Assembly (NCBI RefSeq): GCF_001542815.1
Contig: NZ_CP006992.1
Location: 521,001-585,000 of the forward strand
DNA length: 64,000 nucleotides
Source of the DNA: Methylobacterium sp. AMS5
GTDB taxonomy: Bacteria; Pseudomonadota; Alphaproteobacteria; Rhizobiales; Beijerinckiaceae
Reading direction: 5' to 3'
A program made the translations under genes and the position numbers. Of this stretch, positions 25,273-34,071 are shown piece by piece (positions within the stretch are counted from its first letter, which is position 1; the number at the start of each line of letters is the position of its first letter). The notes below the pieces were generated by a model, which worked only from the letters and a program-made list of their open reading frames with translations, did no database searches and was not told the DNA's origin.

Positions 25273-25644
25273 ATGGATCGGTCCGACTTGTCAATGGTTA
25301 GCTCATCAACTAAACATCCTGCGATGCAGCGCGTCTTCGAAGCCCTGGCATCGTCCGTCCGGCGCCAGATTTTAGCCTACCTCTCTCATACCGAGCTCAA
25401 CGCTGGCGATATCGCTGCGCGGTTCGCCATGTCGAAGGCATCCATCTCCCAGCATTTGTCGGTCCTCGAGGCGGCAGGGCTGGTAGAAAGCGAGCGCCGC
25501 GGCCAGTTCATTTTCTACCGACAGACGCCGGACAGTTTGATCAACGCCCTGCATGGCTTTGCGCAGGAAGCATGCCCAACAAGCCGTCCGCTCAAGCGGG
25601 AGAGTGCAGCCTTGGCGAAGGACGTTACGCGCGAAGATCACTGA
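25273..25644 (+). CDS. ArsR/SmtB-family winged-helix repressor
   Basis: Up to 123 residues from ATG 25273; ATG 25294 or 25324 are alternatives, and 25324 matches the usual 'MQRVFEALASSVRRQIL' start. The HTH core 'GDIAARFAMSKASISQHLSVL' (near residue 50) and wing 'AGLVESERRGQFIFYRQ' are typical. I see no CxC or D-x-H metal site in the helices, and the only cysteine is near residue 100. It is therefore probably not a classic metal sensor and may sense a lipid, temperature-linked or redox signal. It most likely represses itself and the divergent desaturase. Confidence 0.88.
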   Translation: MDRSDLSMVSSSTKHPAMQRVFEALASSVRRQILAYLSHTELNAGDIAARFAMSKASISQHLSVLEAAGLVESERRGQFIFYRQTPDSLINALHGFAQEACPTSRPLKRESAALAKDVTREDH

Positions 25645-26249
25645 ACCCGGGCTGGATAATCCCAATTCAACTTGCGGGTAGATCCCCAGTGACCGCCCTC
25701 AGAGAATGCACATTCGGCAGATCCCATTCACGCGTCGCAGAACTGTTGAGCTGATGCCTGGCGCAAGCCTCCGAGGATGAAACGAGCCCGCATGCGCCAT
25801 CGGATGATCTCTGCCACTAATGCAGTGATGATTCCTCAAAGAGGTCGGAGGAGCTTCGTTGTCGACCAAATCGATAGGAAGCCATCGGAGCCGACCTCCA
25901 TGGGACGCCATGGTGCCTACGGAGACTGCCCGCCCAAACGCCCCGAACCTTGCCGTATCGATGGCGATGTTTGCAGGAGGATTGAGCGATCCATGATGCC
26001 GACCTCCCCCGGTTTTTGTTGGAACCGCAGCCGCACACTCGAACGCTAACGTATGCGTCCCGTTTCCCGCCCCGAGCCGAAGTTGCCGGGCGGCAAACGA
26101 GCGACCGCTTTCGGGAAGCGGTGCGGGCGGCCGGCATGGGTCGGAAACGGAACGTCCGCTTGCGGGCGACGGGTCAACCTCCGCAACCCACCTCTCAACA
26201 GCCCTATACGCAGTCAAGCTGACTGGGTTCTGATCCTGGACTCGACCCC
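25645..26249. other. Intergenic region without a convincing gene
   Basis: About 600 bases. Frames of up to 170 codons exist on both strands (25699-26217 minus, 25777-26049 plus), but they cross the degenerate repeat, have scattered composition and match nothing I know. It may be the decayed remnant of a gene or insertion element. Confidence 0.4.
26040..26200. repeat. Degenerate dispersed repeat, copy 4 (core GGAACGTCCGCTT)
   Basis: Contains GAAACGGAACGTCCGCTTGC, a GGGTC element and an inner palindrome-like ACCGCTTTCGGGAAGCGGT. It shares the core with copies 1-3. Confidence 0.4.
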
Positions 26250-26942
26250 ATGAACATCGCCATCCTCGAGACCGGCCACCCGCCCGAGCGGCTCGGCGGG
26301 CGCTTTCCCTCCTACGGCGCGATGGTCGAGGCGCTGATCGGCGACGGCCACGCCTTCACCGGCTTCGACGTGACGGCCGGCCGCTGGCCCGAGGCGCCGG
26401 AGGCGTTCGACGCCTTCGTCATCACCGGCTCGCCCGCCTCGGTCTACGACGCGACCCCTTGGGTCGAAGACCTGCTCGCCTTCCTGCGCGGCCTCGACCG
26501 CTCGAAAAAGCTCGTCGGCCTCTGCTTCGGGCATCAGGCCCTGGCACAGGCCTTCGGCGGCCGGGTGGAGCGCTCCGAGCGCGGCTGGGGCCTCGGGCTG
26601 CACGCCTACGCGGTAGCGGAGCGCGCGCCCTTCATGGACAGTTCCGAAACGATCGCCATCCCCGTGAGCCATCAGGATCAGGTGGTGGCCCTGCCGCCCG
26701 GCGCGCGGGTGCTCGCGGGCAGCCGGTTCACGCCCTACGGCGTGCTGGCCTGGAGCGACCGCCCCGCCCTCTCGTTCCAGTGCCACCCGGAATTCGCGCC
26801 GGACTATGCCCGCGCGCTCACCGACGGGCACCGGGCCGGGGCGAGCGATCCGGCTCTGGTGCCGGCGGCTTTGGCCTCGCTGGACGCGCCGCATGACAGC
26901 GCGCGCGTGGGCGGCTGGATCCAGCGCTTCCTGCGGGAATAG
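26250..26942 (+). CDS. Class I glutamine amidotransferase-like protein
   Basis: A 230-residue single-domain GATase1. The nucleophile elbow 'KLVGLCFGHQALAQAFGG' places Cys near residue 91, and the catalytic His-Glu pair is in 'SFQCHPEFAPDYA' (near 178). The opening 'MNIAILETGHPPERL' and 'FDAFVITGSPASVYD' fit the stand-alone GMP-synthase-like glutaminase group. These release ammonia from glutamine or hydrolyse gamma-glutamyl amides such as gamma-glutamyl-polyamines. No partner synthetase is adjacent. It is convergent with the aldo/keto reductase, one base between stops. Confidence 0.9.
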   Translation: MNIAILETGHPPERLGGRFPSYGAMVEALIGDGHAFTGFDVTAGRWPEAPEAFDAFVITGSPASVYDATPWVEDLLAFLRGLDRSKKLVGLCFGHQALAQAFGGRVERSERGWGLGLHAYAVAERAPFMDSSETIAIPVSHQDQVVALPPGARVLAGSRFTPYGVLAWSDRPALSFQCHPEFAPDYARALTDGHRAGASDPALVPAALASLDAPHDSARVGGWIQRFLRE

Positions 26943-26943
26943 A

Positions 26944-27960
26944 TCAGGCGCGGTAGGCGCCCTGGCGCTCCAGCATCCAGCCGGGATATTCCGGCGGCAA
27001 CCGGGTGGCGGCGTCGAGCCGGGCAAGCTCGTCGGCCTCGAGCCGCACCCGCGTCGCGCCGATATTGTCCTCGAGCTGACCGACGCGCTTGGCGCCGACG
27101 ATGACGCTGGTGACCACCTCCCGGTGGAGCAGCCACGCGAGGGCCACCTGCGCCACGCTGCACCCTCTCGCCTCGGCGATTCCGCGCATGGCGTCCAGCG
27201 TGACGGCGCCGCGCGTCCGATCGACCGGCGGAAAATCGAAGGTGGTGCGCCGCCCGTCCGCGGCCGCACCCTCGGCATCGTACTTGCCCGAGAGATACCC
27301 GCCGGCGAGCGGGCTCCAGACCATCAGCCCCACACCCTCGGCGGTCAGCATCGGCGCGATCTCGCGCTCCAGGTCGCGCCCGACCAGGGTGTAGTAGGCC
27401 TGAAGCGAGACGATGGGCGCGAGCCGGCCCATCTCGGCGACCCCGATCGCCTTCATCACCTGCCACGCCGCCCAGTTCGACAGGCCGAGGTAGCGGACAT
27501 GGCCGTGGCGCACGAGGGTGTCGAGCGCCTCCAGCGTCTCCGCGATCGGGGTCGCCGGATCGAAGCCGTGGATCTGGTAGAGGTCGATATGGTCGAGGCC
27601 GAGCCGGGCCAGACTCGCCCTGCACTGGCTCAGGATGTGCCCGCGCGAGGCGCCGCGGGCATTCGGACCCTCGCCCATCGGGCCCAGCACCTTGGTGGCG
27701 ACCACCACGTCGTCGCGGGGGATGCCCAGATTCTTGAGCGACTGGCCGAGGATGCGCTCGCTCATCCCGCGGGCATAGACGTTGGCGGCGTCGATGAAGT
27801 TGATGCCGGCATCAAACGCAGTCTTCACGAGGGTGTCGGCCTCGTCCTGATCGAGCCGGCCGATCTGGCCCCAGAACCCTTCGCTGCCGCCGAAGGTCAT
27901 GGTGCCGAGGCAGAGTTCGGATACGAACAGGCCGCTCCGGCCGAGAGGGCGCATGCGCAT
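26944..27960 (-). CDS. Aldo/keto reductase
   Basis: A 338-residue NADPH-dependent (alpha/beta)8-barrel oxidoreductase. I start it at ATG 27960 (MRMRPLGRSGLFVSELCLG). The open frame continues upstream over the divergent regulator and tRNA, but that part is spurious. The catalytic tetrad is visible: Asp and Tyr in 'FIDAANVYARGMSE', Lys in 'VVVATKVLGP', His in 'LYQIHGFDP'. The cofactor-binding end has 'SVIVGAKRVGQLEDNIGA'. It reduces aldehydes or ketones, with unknown natural substrate. The divergent AraC-type gene probably regulates it. Confidence 0.92.
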   Translation of the reverse strand: MRMRPLGRSGLFVSELCLGTMTFGGSEGFWGQIGRLDQDEADTLVKTAFDAGINFIDAANVYARGMSERILGQSLKNLGIPRDDVVVATKVLGPMGEGPNARGASRGHILSQCRASLARLGLDHIDLYQIHGFDPATPIAETLEALDTLVRHGHVRYLGLSNWAAWQVMKAIGVAEMGRLAPIVSLQAYYTLVGRDLEREIAPMLTAEGVGLMVWSPLAGGYLSGKYDAEGAAADGRRTTFDFPPVDRTRGAVTLDAMRGIAEARGCSVAQVALAWLLHREVVTSVIVGAKRVGQLEDNIGATRVRLEADELARLDAATRLPPEYPGWMLERQGAYRA

Positions 27961-28107
27961 GGAGAGATCTCCGTCTGAAGGGACGCCCTCTGTTACGGCG
28001 TGCGAGGCGTCGCGTGCACGGCCGATCCTCTCAGGCTCTTGCCCGATCCTCTCAACGCTGCCGCCATGGGGTGCGCGGGCATTGCAGGCACGCTCGGATC
28101 CCGACCC

Positions 28108-29019
28108 ATGACGACGAACCTTTCCGGCCTCGCGGCGCTGATCGAACGGCAATGGCATCGTTTCGGCCGGGAGACACCGGCCGACGGGTTGCTCCTCAAC
28201 CGCGCCGAGACGCCGAGCGGGCCGATCCGTTCGGTCTACCGCCCCTCCTTCTGCCTCGTGGTGCAGGGCGCCAAGACGACGCTCCTCGGAGAAGCCGCCT
28301 ACCGCTACGCCGCGGGTCAAGCGCTGTTCGCCTCGCTCGATCTCGCCGTCACGGCCCGGATCACCGAGGCGAGCCCGGCGCGGCCCTATCTCGCGCTCAG
28401 CCTCGCGATCGATCTCGATGCCCTGGCCGACCTGCTCAGCGCCCAGGCGGAGACCCTTGCGGAGGGAGCCGCGCCCGCCCCGGCTTTCGCGCCGCTGCGC
28501 ACCGTCACGCTCGACCCCGACCTGTGCGATCCTCTCGCGCGCCTCCTGACCCTGCTCGATCACCCGCGCGACCTGCCGGTGCTGGCACCGCTGATCGGGC
28601 GGGAAATCGTCTGGCGCCTGCTCGGCGGCCCGCTCGGCCCGGCCCTGCGCCAGGTCGGCCTGCCCGAGAGCCACGCCGCGCGGATCGGCCGGGCGACGGC
28701 CTGGATCCGCGAGCACTATGCGCAAACCCTGCGCGTGGCCGATCTGGCGGCGCTGGCGCGTATGAGCCCCGCAAGTTTCCACCGCCACTTCAAGGCGGTG
28801 ACGACGATGACGCCGGTGCAGTTCCAGAAGCAGGTCCGGCTGCACGAGGCGCGCCGCATGCTGCTCGCCGCCGGAGACGTGGCGGGCGTGGGCTACGCGA
28901 TCGGCTACAAGAGCCCGTCGCAGTTCAGCCGCGACTATCGCCGCCTGTTCGGGGCTCCGCCGGGCCGGGACGGCGCCGCGATCCGCGCGCGTCTCACCGC
29001 CGAGCCGACGCTGCCGTGA
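28108..29019 (+). CDS. AraC-family transcriptional regulator
   Basis: 303 residues from ATG 28108. The N-terminal AraC_N effector domain has 'RPSFCLVVQGAKTTLLGEAAYRY'-type sequence near residues 45-70. The C-terminal pair of HTHs has 'LRVADLAALARMSPASFHRH' and 'VAGVGYAIGYKSPSQFSRDYRRLFG'. This AraC_N plus HTH_18 arrangement is common in regulators of neighbouring aldo/keto reductases and dehydrogenases. The gene is divergent from the reductase at 26944-27960 with a 147-base gap, so that gene is its likely target. Confidence 0.9.
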   Translation: MTTNLSGLAALIERQWHRFGRETPADGLLLNRAETPSGPIRSVYRPSFCLVVQGAKTTLLGEAAYRYAAGQALFASLDLAVTARITEASPARPYLALSLAIDLDALADLLSAQAETLAEGAAPAPAFAPLRTVTLDPDLCDPLARLLTLLDHPRDLPVLAPLIGREIVWRLLGGPLGPALRQVGLPESHAARIGRATAWIREHYAQTLRVADLAALARMSPASFHRHFKAVTTMTPVQFQKQVRLHEARRMLLAAGDVAGVGYAIGYKSPSQFSRDYRRLFGAPPGRDGAAIRARLTAEPTLP

Positions 29020-29039
29020 TCTCTTCCAATGGGGAGGGC

Positions 29040-29124
29040 TGGTGCGGGTAGAGGGAATCGAACCCCCACGCCTTTCGGCTGGCGATTTTGAGTCGCCCGC
29101 GTCTACCAATTCCGCCATACCCGC
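29040..29124 (-). tRNA. tRNA-Leu (anticodon CAA)
   Basis: The reverse strand starts GCGGGTATGGCGGAATTGG, has anticodon stem GGCGA/TCGCC with loop CTCAAAA (anticodon CAA), a long variable arm, a GGTTCGATTCC T-arm, and encoded CCA. The acceptor GCGGGTA pairs with TACCCGC. 85 bases including CCA. Confidence 0.97.
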
Positions 29125-29255
29125 GACGCACGCGCCTCTTGGCACAAGCCGGGGCGACGGGCCAGAGCGAATCTTTTCCGCAGCGGGCGTGACCCTCGCC
29201 TCCGTGGCGCATCTGTGCTGAAAGGGCACCGCTTCCCGGACCCCAACGAGGCCCC

Positions 29256-29837
29256 ATGATCCGCCGGCTCTACGAGTGGATACTCGCGCTCGCCGCCAAG
29301 CCGTCCGCGCCCTGGGCGCTCGGAGCGGTGGCCTTTGCCGAGAGTTCGTTCTTTCCCGTACCGCCGGACGCGATGCTGGTGCCGATGGCGGTGAGCCGGC
29401 CGGACCGGGTCTGGCTCTACGCGACCATCGCCACCGTCGCCTCGGTGCTCGGGGGGCTGCTCGGCTACGCCATCGGAGCGCTGCTGTTCGATTCGGTCGG
29501 GCTGTGGCTGTTCAACCTCTACGGGCTCGCCGACAAGGCCGAGACCTTTCAGGCCTCCTACGCCACCTACGGGCACTGGGTGATCCTGCTGAAAGGCCTC
29601 ACCCCGATCCCCTACAAGCTCGTCACCATCACCTCGGGCTTCGCCCATTACTCGCTGTTCTGGTTCATGCTGCTCTCGGTCATCACCCGCGGGGCGCGCT
29701 TCTTCCTGCTGGCATGGCTGCTCGGGCGCTACGGCATCGGCATCCGTGCGGTGCTCGATCGGCACCTCAACGTGGTGGCGGGGCTGTTCGCGGCCGTGGT
29801 GATCCTGGGCTTCGTCGCCTTCAAGGTGATGCTGTGA
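29256..29837 (+). CDS. YqaA/DedA-family membrane protein
   Basis: A 193-residue membrane protein of the SNARE-associated (DedA/VTT) superfamily, YqaA subgroup. Signatures are 'AFAESSFFPVPPDAMLVPMA' (near residue 27, with the E..FFP.P re-entrant motif), 'GGLLGYAIGALLF' and 'KGLTPIPYKLVTITSGFAHY' (near 113). Family members act as lipid scramblases or flippases, and bacterial ones are linked to undecaprenyl-phosphate recycling and envelope integrity. The downstream dsbB-like gene overlaps its stop. Confidence 0.88.
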   Translation: MIRRLYEWILALAAKPSAPWALGAVAFAESSFFPVPPDAMLVPMAVSRPDRVWLYATIATVASVLGGLLGYAIGALLFDSVGLWLFNLYGLADKAETFQASYATYGHWVILLKGLTPIPYKLVTITSGFAHYSLFWFMLLSVITRGARFFLLAWLLGRYGIGIRAVLDRHLNVVAGLFAAVVILGFVAFKVML

Positions 29838-30346
29838 GCCGGTTCACCCTGCGCGCCGCCGCGCTCGCCGTGGCGCTGGCCGCCGCACTCACCGTCGGCG
29901 GCGCCCTCGTGTTCGAGCATGGCCTCGGCTACGTGCCGTGCAAGCTCTGCCTGACGGAGCGGGTGCCCTACTACCTCGCCGCGCCGCTGGCGCTGATCGC
30001 CGCCGGGCTCCCGCCGCGGCCCGCGCGCTTCATCCTCGGCCTCGTGGCCCTGGTGATGATCTACGGCGCCGGCCTCGGCGTGTATCACGCGGGCGCGGAG
30101 TGGGGGTTCTGGCCGGGCCCCAGCGATTGCGGCGGCGGGTCCGGCGCCGGACCGGCGGACGTGGCCGACTTCCTGAAGAACCTCGAAAGCGTGCGGCCGG
30201 TCGATTGCACGGCCGCCGCGTGGCGCTTCCTCGGCCTCTCACTCGCCGGCTGGAACGCACTGATCGCGGCCGGGCTCGGCCTCTTCGCCGCGGCGGCCGC
30301 GCTCCTCGCTCAGCCGTCGAGGGGGCCGCACCAGCCGGGCAGATAG
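29834..30346 (+). CDS. dsbB: Disulfide bond formation protein B (DsbB)
   Basis: 170 residues from GTG 29834, overlapping the YqaA stop (GTGA), so the two are translationally coupled. Four hydrophobic helices surround the periplasmic cysteines. The first pair is CKLC in 'LGYVPCKLCLTERVPYYLA' (near residue 36). The second pair is the separated Cys residues in 'GPSDCGGGSG' and 'RPVDCTAAAW'. DsbB reoxidises periplasmic DsbA and passes electrons to quinone. No dsbA is in the window. Its 3' end overlaps the convergent ParB-like gene by 37 bases. Confidence 0.9.
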   Translation: MSRFTLRAAALAVALAAALTVGGALVFEHGLGYVPCKLCLTERVPYYLAAPLALIAAGLPPRPARFILGLVALVMIYGAGLGVYHAGAEWGFWPGPSDCGGGSGAGPADVADFLKNLESVRPVDCTAAAWRFLGLSLAGWNALIAAGLGLFAAAAALLAQPSRGPHQPGR

Positions 30347-30927
30347 CCGGCATCCGGCGCCTTCGCGAGGCGCAGCGCCTGCTCGAGCGCCTGGGTGAAA
30401 TCCTTCTCGATCAGCTTGCGCTTGAGGTTGCGCCGCAGGTAGTCGGCCCACAGGAACTCGCTGAAGGGCGTCGTGTCCTTGGCAAACCCGCCGGCCCGGC
30501 GCAGCTCGCCCGCCAAGCTGCGGAACGGGTCGTCGGCAAGATCAGAGACCGCCTTCGGGATGTCGTCAAAGCCAACCCGCAGACCGGCGGCGTCGTAGGG
30601 ATGGACCCAGGCCTTGTGGTCGGCCACCGTCCAGAAGGCGTCCTTATCGAGCTTGTGCAGGTCGGCGACCACGGTCACCAGCACGTTCTCCTCGCCCTCT
30701 TCCTGCAGGGCGCGGGCGAGGTGGTGGTGGTCGATCACGTAGTGCTTCCTCTTGGGGCCCAGCAGCACAGGGATCATGTGCGAGCCGAGGAACTCCGCCT
30801 TCTTCTCGGGATCGTGCGCCCGCCAGCGGCGGCGCTTCTCCTCGACCTCGCGGTAGCCCACCGTGATCTGCGTCGGGCGCAGTTCCGCGATCGGCACGGC
30901 GATGAGCAGGGGTTCGCGCGGCGCCAT
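30310..30927 (-). CDS. ParB-like nuclease-fold protein (ParBc_2 family)
   Basis: 205 residues from ATG 30927 (MAPREPLLIAVPIAELRPTQ); the frame opens 13 codons earlier without a better start. The family pattern is clear: 'LRPTQITVGYREVEEKRRRW', 'IPVLLGPKRKHYVIDHHHLA' (the DHHH box, near residue 85), and 'DKDAFWTVADHKAWVHPYDA'. This group resembles the ParB N-terminal nuclease/CTPase fold but has no DNA-binding HTH. Its role is unknown. It is not part of a chromosome-partition operon here. Confidence 0.85.
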   Translation of the reverse strand: MAPREPLLIAVPIAELRPTQITVGYREVEEKRRRWRAHDPEKKAEFLGSHMIPVLLGPKRKHYVIDHHHLARALQEEGEENVLVTVVADLHKLDKDAFWTVADHKAWVHPYDAAGLRVGFDDIPKAVSDLADDPFRSLAGELRRAGGFAKDTTPFSEFLWADYLRRNLKRKLIEKDFTQALEQALRLAKAPDAGYLPGWCGPLDG

Positions 30928-31307
30928 GAAGTCTCCCGTTCGTTTCGAGCGCGCCCGGAGAGACACCGGACCACCGAGGGTGTCCGGTCCACCTTTCGAA
31001 ACGCGGAAGCCGGCTTGGAAGAGCGTTGCGGACGGCCGGCAAAGGCCCGCCGCTCACGGAACGTCAATCGATGCGGAGCGGAACGCCTTTCGCCCAGTGT
31101 CGGACACACGCTCAAGTCTCACATATCCGTGAGTCTGGATTTCGGCTTTCCGAGTCCAATCGGAATAGGTCGCGAAGAATGGGGCGGCATCGGTATTTTC
31201 ATGCCGTTGTCCCGCGCGCGTATTTGCCCGAAGACACACCAGACGAGGATCGCGTTGCCGGATGATGGTCCGACAGACAGCATCGTCCCGGCACCAGGAC
31301 CACAGGC
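30928..31307. other. Intergenic region
   Basis: 380 bases between divergent genes. A 7-bp inverted pair ACCGGAC/GTCCGGT lies at about 30965-30988. No gene seen; it presumably holds both promoters. Confidence 0.4.
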
Positions 31308-32498
31308 ATGTCACTCGTCCAGGCCGAAAGCGAGATCTCGGCCACCCCGCGCCCGCACGGATCCCGGCCTCTGATCGGCCTCGACCTGCTGCGGTTCGGC
31401 GCGGCCTGCCTCGTCGTGCTGTATCACCTCGCCTGCACCGCCTGGATGGTCCCGTCGAGCGAGGCCGCCACCCTCATCGGGCAGCCGATCCCGTTTCCGG
31501 CCCTGCTGCCCGTCAGTTCAGAGGGATGGGTCGGCGTGCCGATGTTCTTCGTGATCTCGGGCTACGTCATCGCCTATTCCGCCTCACACGCGAGCGCATC
31601 GCGCTTTCTCACCGGGCGGATCCTGCGCCTCGTGCCGGGCATCTGGTTCTGCGCCAGCGTCTCCTTCGGGCTTGCGCTGCTCTTCGACCCGGAGGCCGTC
31701 CGGGTCCTGTTCGAGCGCTACGTCCGCACCCTCGTCCTGTTCCCGGTCCCCCGCTGGATCGACGGCGTCTACTGGACGCTCGGGATCGAGATCATGTTCT
31801 ACGGTCTGGTCTATGCCCTGCTGTTCCTGAACCGGTTCGAACGGGTGGAGCCGGTGATCCTGGCGGTCGGCGTCATCAGCGCGGGCGCGTGGCTACTGGC
31901 GGCGACACCGCTCTGGCCCGACCTCGGCCGGATCATCAGCACGCGGATCGCCAAGCTCGCCCTCCTCACGCATGGCTGTCACTTCGCCGTCGGCGTGCTG
32001 CTGTGGAGCGCGGTGCGGAGCGGCCTGACGGCGCCACGCCTCGCCGGCCTCGCCGTCTGCCTGGCAGGGAGCTTCCTGCAGATCCGCTACGATGCCGGTT
32101 TCGTCGGCGCCTCGCTCGGCCTCGACCGGAGCCCCACGACGCCCTGGCTTCTCTTCGCCGTCTTCATGGTCCTGTTCTGCCTGTCGATCCGCGCGAACAC
32201 GGCGCTGACCGACGCCTTTCCCGGTCTCGGGCGGCGCTTTCGTGATCTCGGTCTGGCGACCTACCCGCTCTACCTGCTGCACACCTTCGTCGGCGCCCTG
32301 GCGATGCGGTTCCTGGCCGCCTACGGTCTCCCGCAGGCCGCGAGCCTCACGGGCGGCATCGGGGTGGCCGTCGCCGCTTCCCTGCTGGTGTCGCAGCGGA
32401 TCGAGCCGCCCCTGCGCGCGAGCCTCGGACGCGTGCTGCACATCGCCGGCGCGCCGCTGCGCCGTCGCGGTCCGGCGCCCGGCGCGCTCCCCCGCTGA
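31308..32498 (+). CDS. Acyltransferase 3 family membrane protein (OafA/YrhL-like)
   Basis: A 396-residue protein with about ten hydrophobic helices. The N-terminal 'IGLDLLRFGAACLVVLYHLA' carries the conserved histidine, 'GVPMFFVISGYVIAYS' the FxxSGF/Y-type motif, and 'FLTGRILRLVPGIWFCA' the R-R/K-P box. These proteins transfer acetyl or succinyl groups across the membrane to surface polysaccharides, lipids or osmoregulated glucans. The target cannot be told. It is convergent with the EVE gene. Confidence 0.9.
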   Translation: MSLVQAESEISATPRPHGSRPLIGLDLLRFGAACLVVLYHLACTAWMVPSSEAATLIGQPIPFPALLPVSSEGWVGVPMFFVISGYVIAYSASHASASRFLTGRILRLVPGIWFCASVSFGLALLFDPEAVRVLFERYVRTLVLFPVPRWIDGVYWTLGIEIMFYGLVYALLFLNRFERVEPVILAVGVISAGAWLLAATPLWPDLGRIISTRIAKLALLTHGCHFAVGVLLWSAVRSGLTAPRLAGLAVCLAGSFLQIRYDAGFVGASLGLDRSPTTPWLLFAVFMVLFCLSIRANTALTDAFPGLGRRFRDLGLATYPLYLLHTFVGALAMRFLAAYGLPQAASLTGGIGVAVAASLLVSQRIEPPLRASLGRVLHIAGAPLRRRGPAPGALPR

Positions 32499-32530
32499 GG
32501 ACCGGCCGAGGCCGGAGCGCCTGCCGCCGC

Positions 32531-32953
32531 TCAGCCCTCGCCGTAGCCGCCCATGGCGCAGACCGTGGCCCATTCCGCCTCGGTCACCGGCTGCACCGAG
32601 AGGCGGGAATTGGTGACGAGGGCCATGTCCTTGAGCGCCGGCGCCGCCTTGATCGCGTCGAGAGTGACCGGGCGCGGCATCGGTGCCACCGCCCTCACAT
32701 CGACCATGCCGAAACGGCCACTCTCGTCGGTGTGGTCGGGGTAATAGGGCTTGATGACCTCGACGATGCCGACGACGGCCTTGCCCTCGTTGGAATGGTA
32801 GAAGAAGCCGCGCTCGCCGACCTGCATCGCCTGCATCTGCTTCTTGGCGAGGTGGTTGCGCACCCCGTTCCAGAAGGTGCCGCCCTCCCCGGCTTCGACC
32901 TGCTGGTCCCACGACCAGGTCGAGGGCTCGGATTTGAACAGCCAATAGGTCAT
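32531..32953 (-). CDS. EVE-domain protein
   Basis: A 140-residue single-domain protein with the PUA-like EVE fold: 'MTYWLFKSEPSTWSWDQQ', 'WNGVRNHLAKKQMQAM' and 'GERGFFYHSNEGKAVVGIVE'. EVE domains bind modified bases in DNA or RNA. This stand-alone form is widespread in alphaproteobacteria next to gpsA, as here (104 bases downstream of gpsA, same strand). Confidence 0.93.
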   Translation of the reverse strand: MTYWLFKSEPSTWSWDQQVEAGEGGTFWNGVRNHLAKKQMQAMQVGERGFFYHSNEGKAVVGIVEVIKPYYPDHTDESGRFGMVDVRAVAPMPRPVTLDAIKAAPALKDMALVTNSRLSVQPVTEAEWATVCAMGGYGEG

Positions 32954-33057
32954 GGCGCGGGACGGCTCCGTCGGGAAAGGCGCCTTCGCTTATCGAAAAT
33001 TCGGCCGCGCTTGAAGGGTGCGCACCGCCCCGCGCCCGGCCCCTCTGCGGGAGACGC

Positions 33058-34071
33058 TCACGCCGTCTCCGCCTTGAGTGGCCGCGACAGCAGGCCGGTC
33101 ATCGCCGCATCGACCGTCAGCGCTCCGGCCACGACCGCGGCGACGGCCTCGGCCACCGGCATTTCGACCTCCCGCGCCCTTGCGAGATCGACCAGCGCCT
33201 GCGCGGTGAAGGCGCCTTCCACGAGCTTGCCGCCCGCGGCCTCCTCGGGCGAGGCGCCCTTTCCCAACCGCTCGCCGAAGGCGAAGTTGCGCGATTGCGG
33301 CGAGGACGCGGTGAGCACGAGGTCGCCCAGGCCCGACAGCCCCATCAGCGTCTCCGCCCGGCCGCCACAGGCGCGGGCAAAGCGCATGAGTTCGGCGAAG
33401 GCGCGGGCGATCAGCGCGGCGCGGGCGCTCTCGCCGAGACCGCGGCCCGCGACGATGCCGGCGGCGATCGCGAGCACGTTCTTGCCGGCACCGCCGACCT
33501 CGACGCCGCGCACGTCATCGGTGTGATAGAGCCGGAAGGCCGGCCCCGAGAGCAGCCCGGCGAGCCGCGCCGCCAGGGCCCCGTCCGCCGCAGCGAGCGT
33601 CACGGCCGTGGGCAGGCCGCGGGCGACGTCGGAGGCGAAGCTCGGCCCCGACAACACCGCGACAGGGGCGCCGGCCGGCAGCACCTCCGCCGCCACCGCG
33701 CTCATGAAGGCGTCGCTGCCCCGCTCGATCCCTTTGGCACAGAGCACCACCGCGGCGCCGGGCGCCAGCGAGGGCGCCAGCGCCGCCAGCACCGAGCGCA
33801 GGGTCTGGGCCGGCACGACGAGCAGCACCGTGCCCGCCGACGCCAGCGCGGCGGCCTCGGCCGTGGCGCGCACGCCCGGATGCAGGGCGACGTCGGGGAG
33901 ATAGCGCTCGTTGGCGCGTGCCTGCTGCATCCGCGCGGCAGCCTCGGGATCGCGCATCCAGAGCGTGACCGGACGCCCCGCCGCGGCGGCGGCGTTGGCC
34001 AAAGCCGTGCCCCAGGATCCGCCGCCGACGACGGCCACGACCTCGTCCCGCCGCTGCGTGCCTGACTTCAT
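33058..34071 (-). CDS. gpsA: NAD(P)H-dependent glycerol-3-phosphate dehydrogenase
   Basis: A 337-residue cytosolic enzyme that reduces dihydroxyacetone phosphate to sn-glycerol 3-phosphate for phospholipid synthesis. ATG 34071 (MKSGTQRRDEVVAVVGGGSW) puts the Rossmann loop GGGSWGTALA near residue 15. Upstream codons to 34242 look non-coding. The catalytic lysine is in 'GGAGKNVLAIAAGIVAGRGL', and 'GLSGLGDLVLTASS' is a family signature. In many alphaproteobacteria tsaD directly precedes gpsA. Here an oppositely oriented MCP gene separates them. Confidence 0.95.
   Translation of the reverse strand: MKSGTQRRDEVVAVVGGGSWGTALANAAAAAGRPVTLWMRDPEAAARMQQARANERYLPDVALHPGVRATAEAAALASAGTVLLVVPAQTLRSVLAALAPSLAPGAAVVLCAKGIERGSDAFMSAVAAEVLPAGAPVAVLSGPSFASDVARGLPTAVTLAAADGALAARLAGLLSGPAFRLYHTDDVRGVEVGGAGKNVLAIAAGIVAGRGLGESARAALIARAFAELMRFARACGGRAETLMGLSGLGDLVLTASSPQSRNFAFGERLGKGASPEEAAGGKLVEGAFTAQALVDLARAREVEMPVAEAVAAVVAGALTVDAAMTGLLSRPLKAETA

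Noticed and set aside
25699..26217. Possible 172-codon gene on the minus strand
   Set aside because: It reads through a dispersed repeat, has no ribosome site and shows no domain pattern.
27961..29229. Long upstream extension of the aldo/keto reductase frame
   Set aside because: It is antisense to the AraC regulator and runs through tRNA-Leu. High GC keeps it open by chance; the family start is at 27960.
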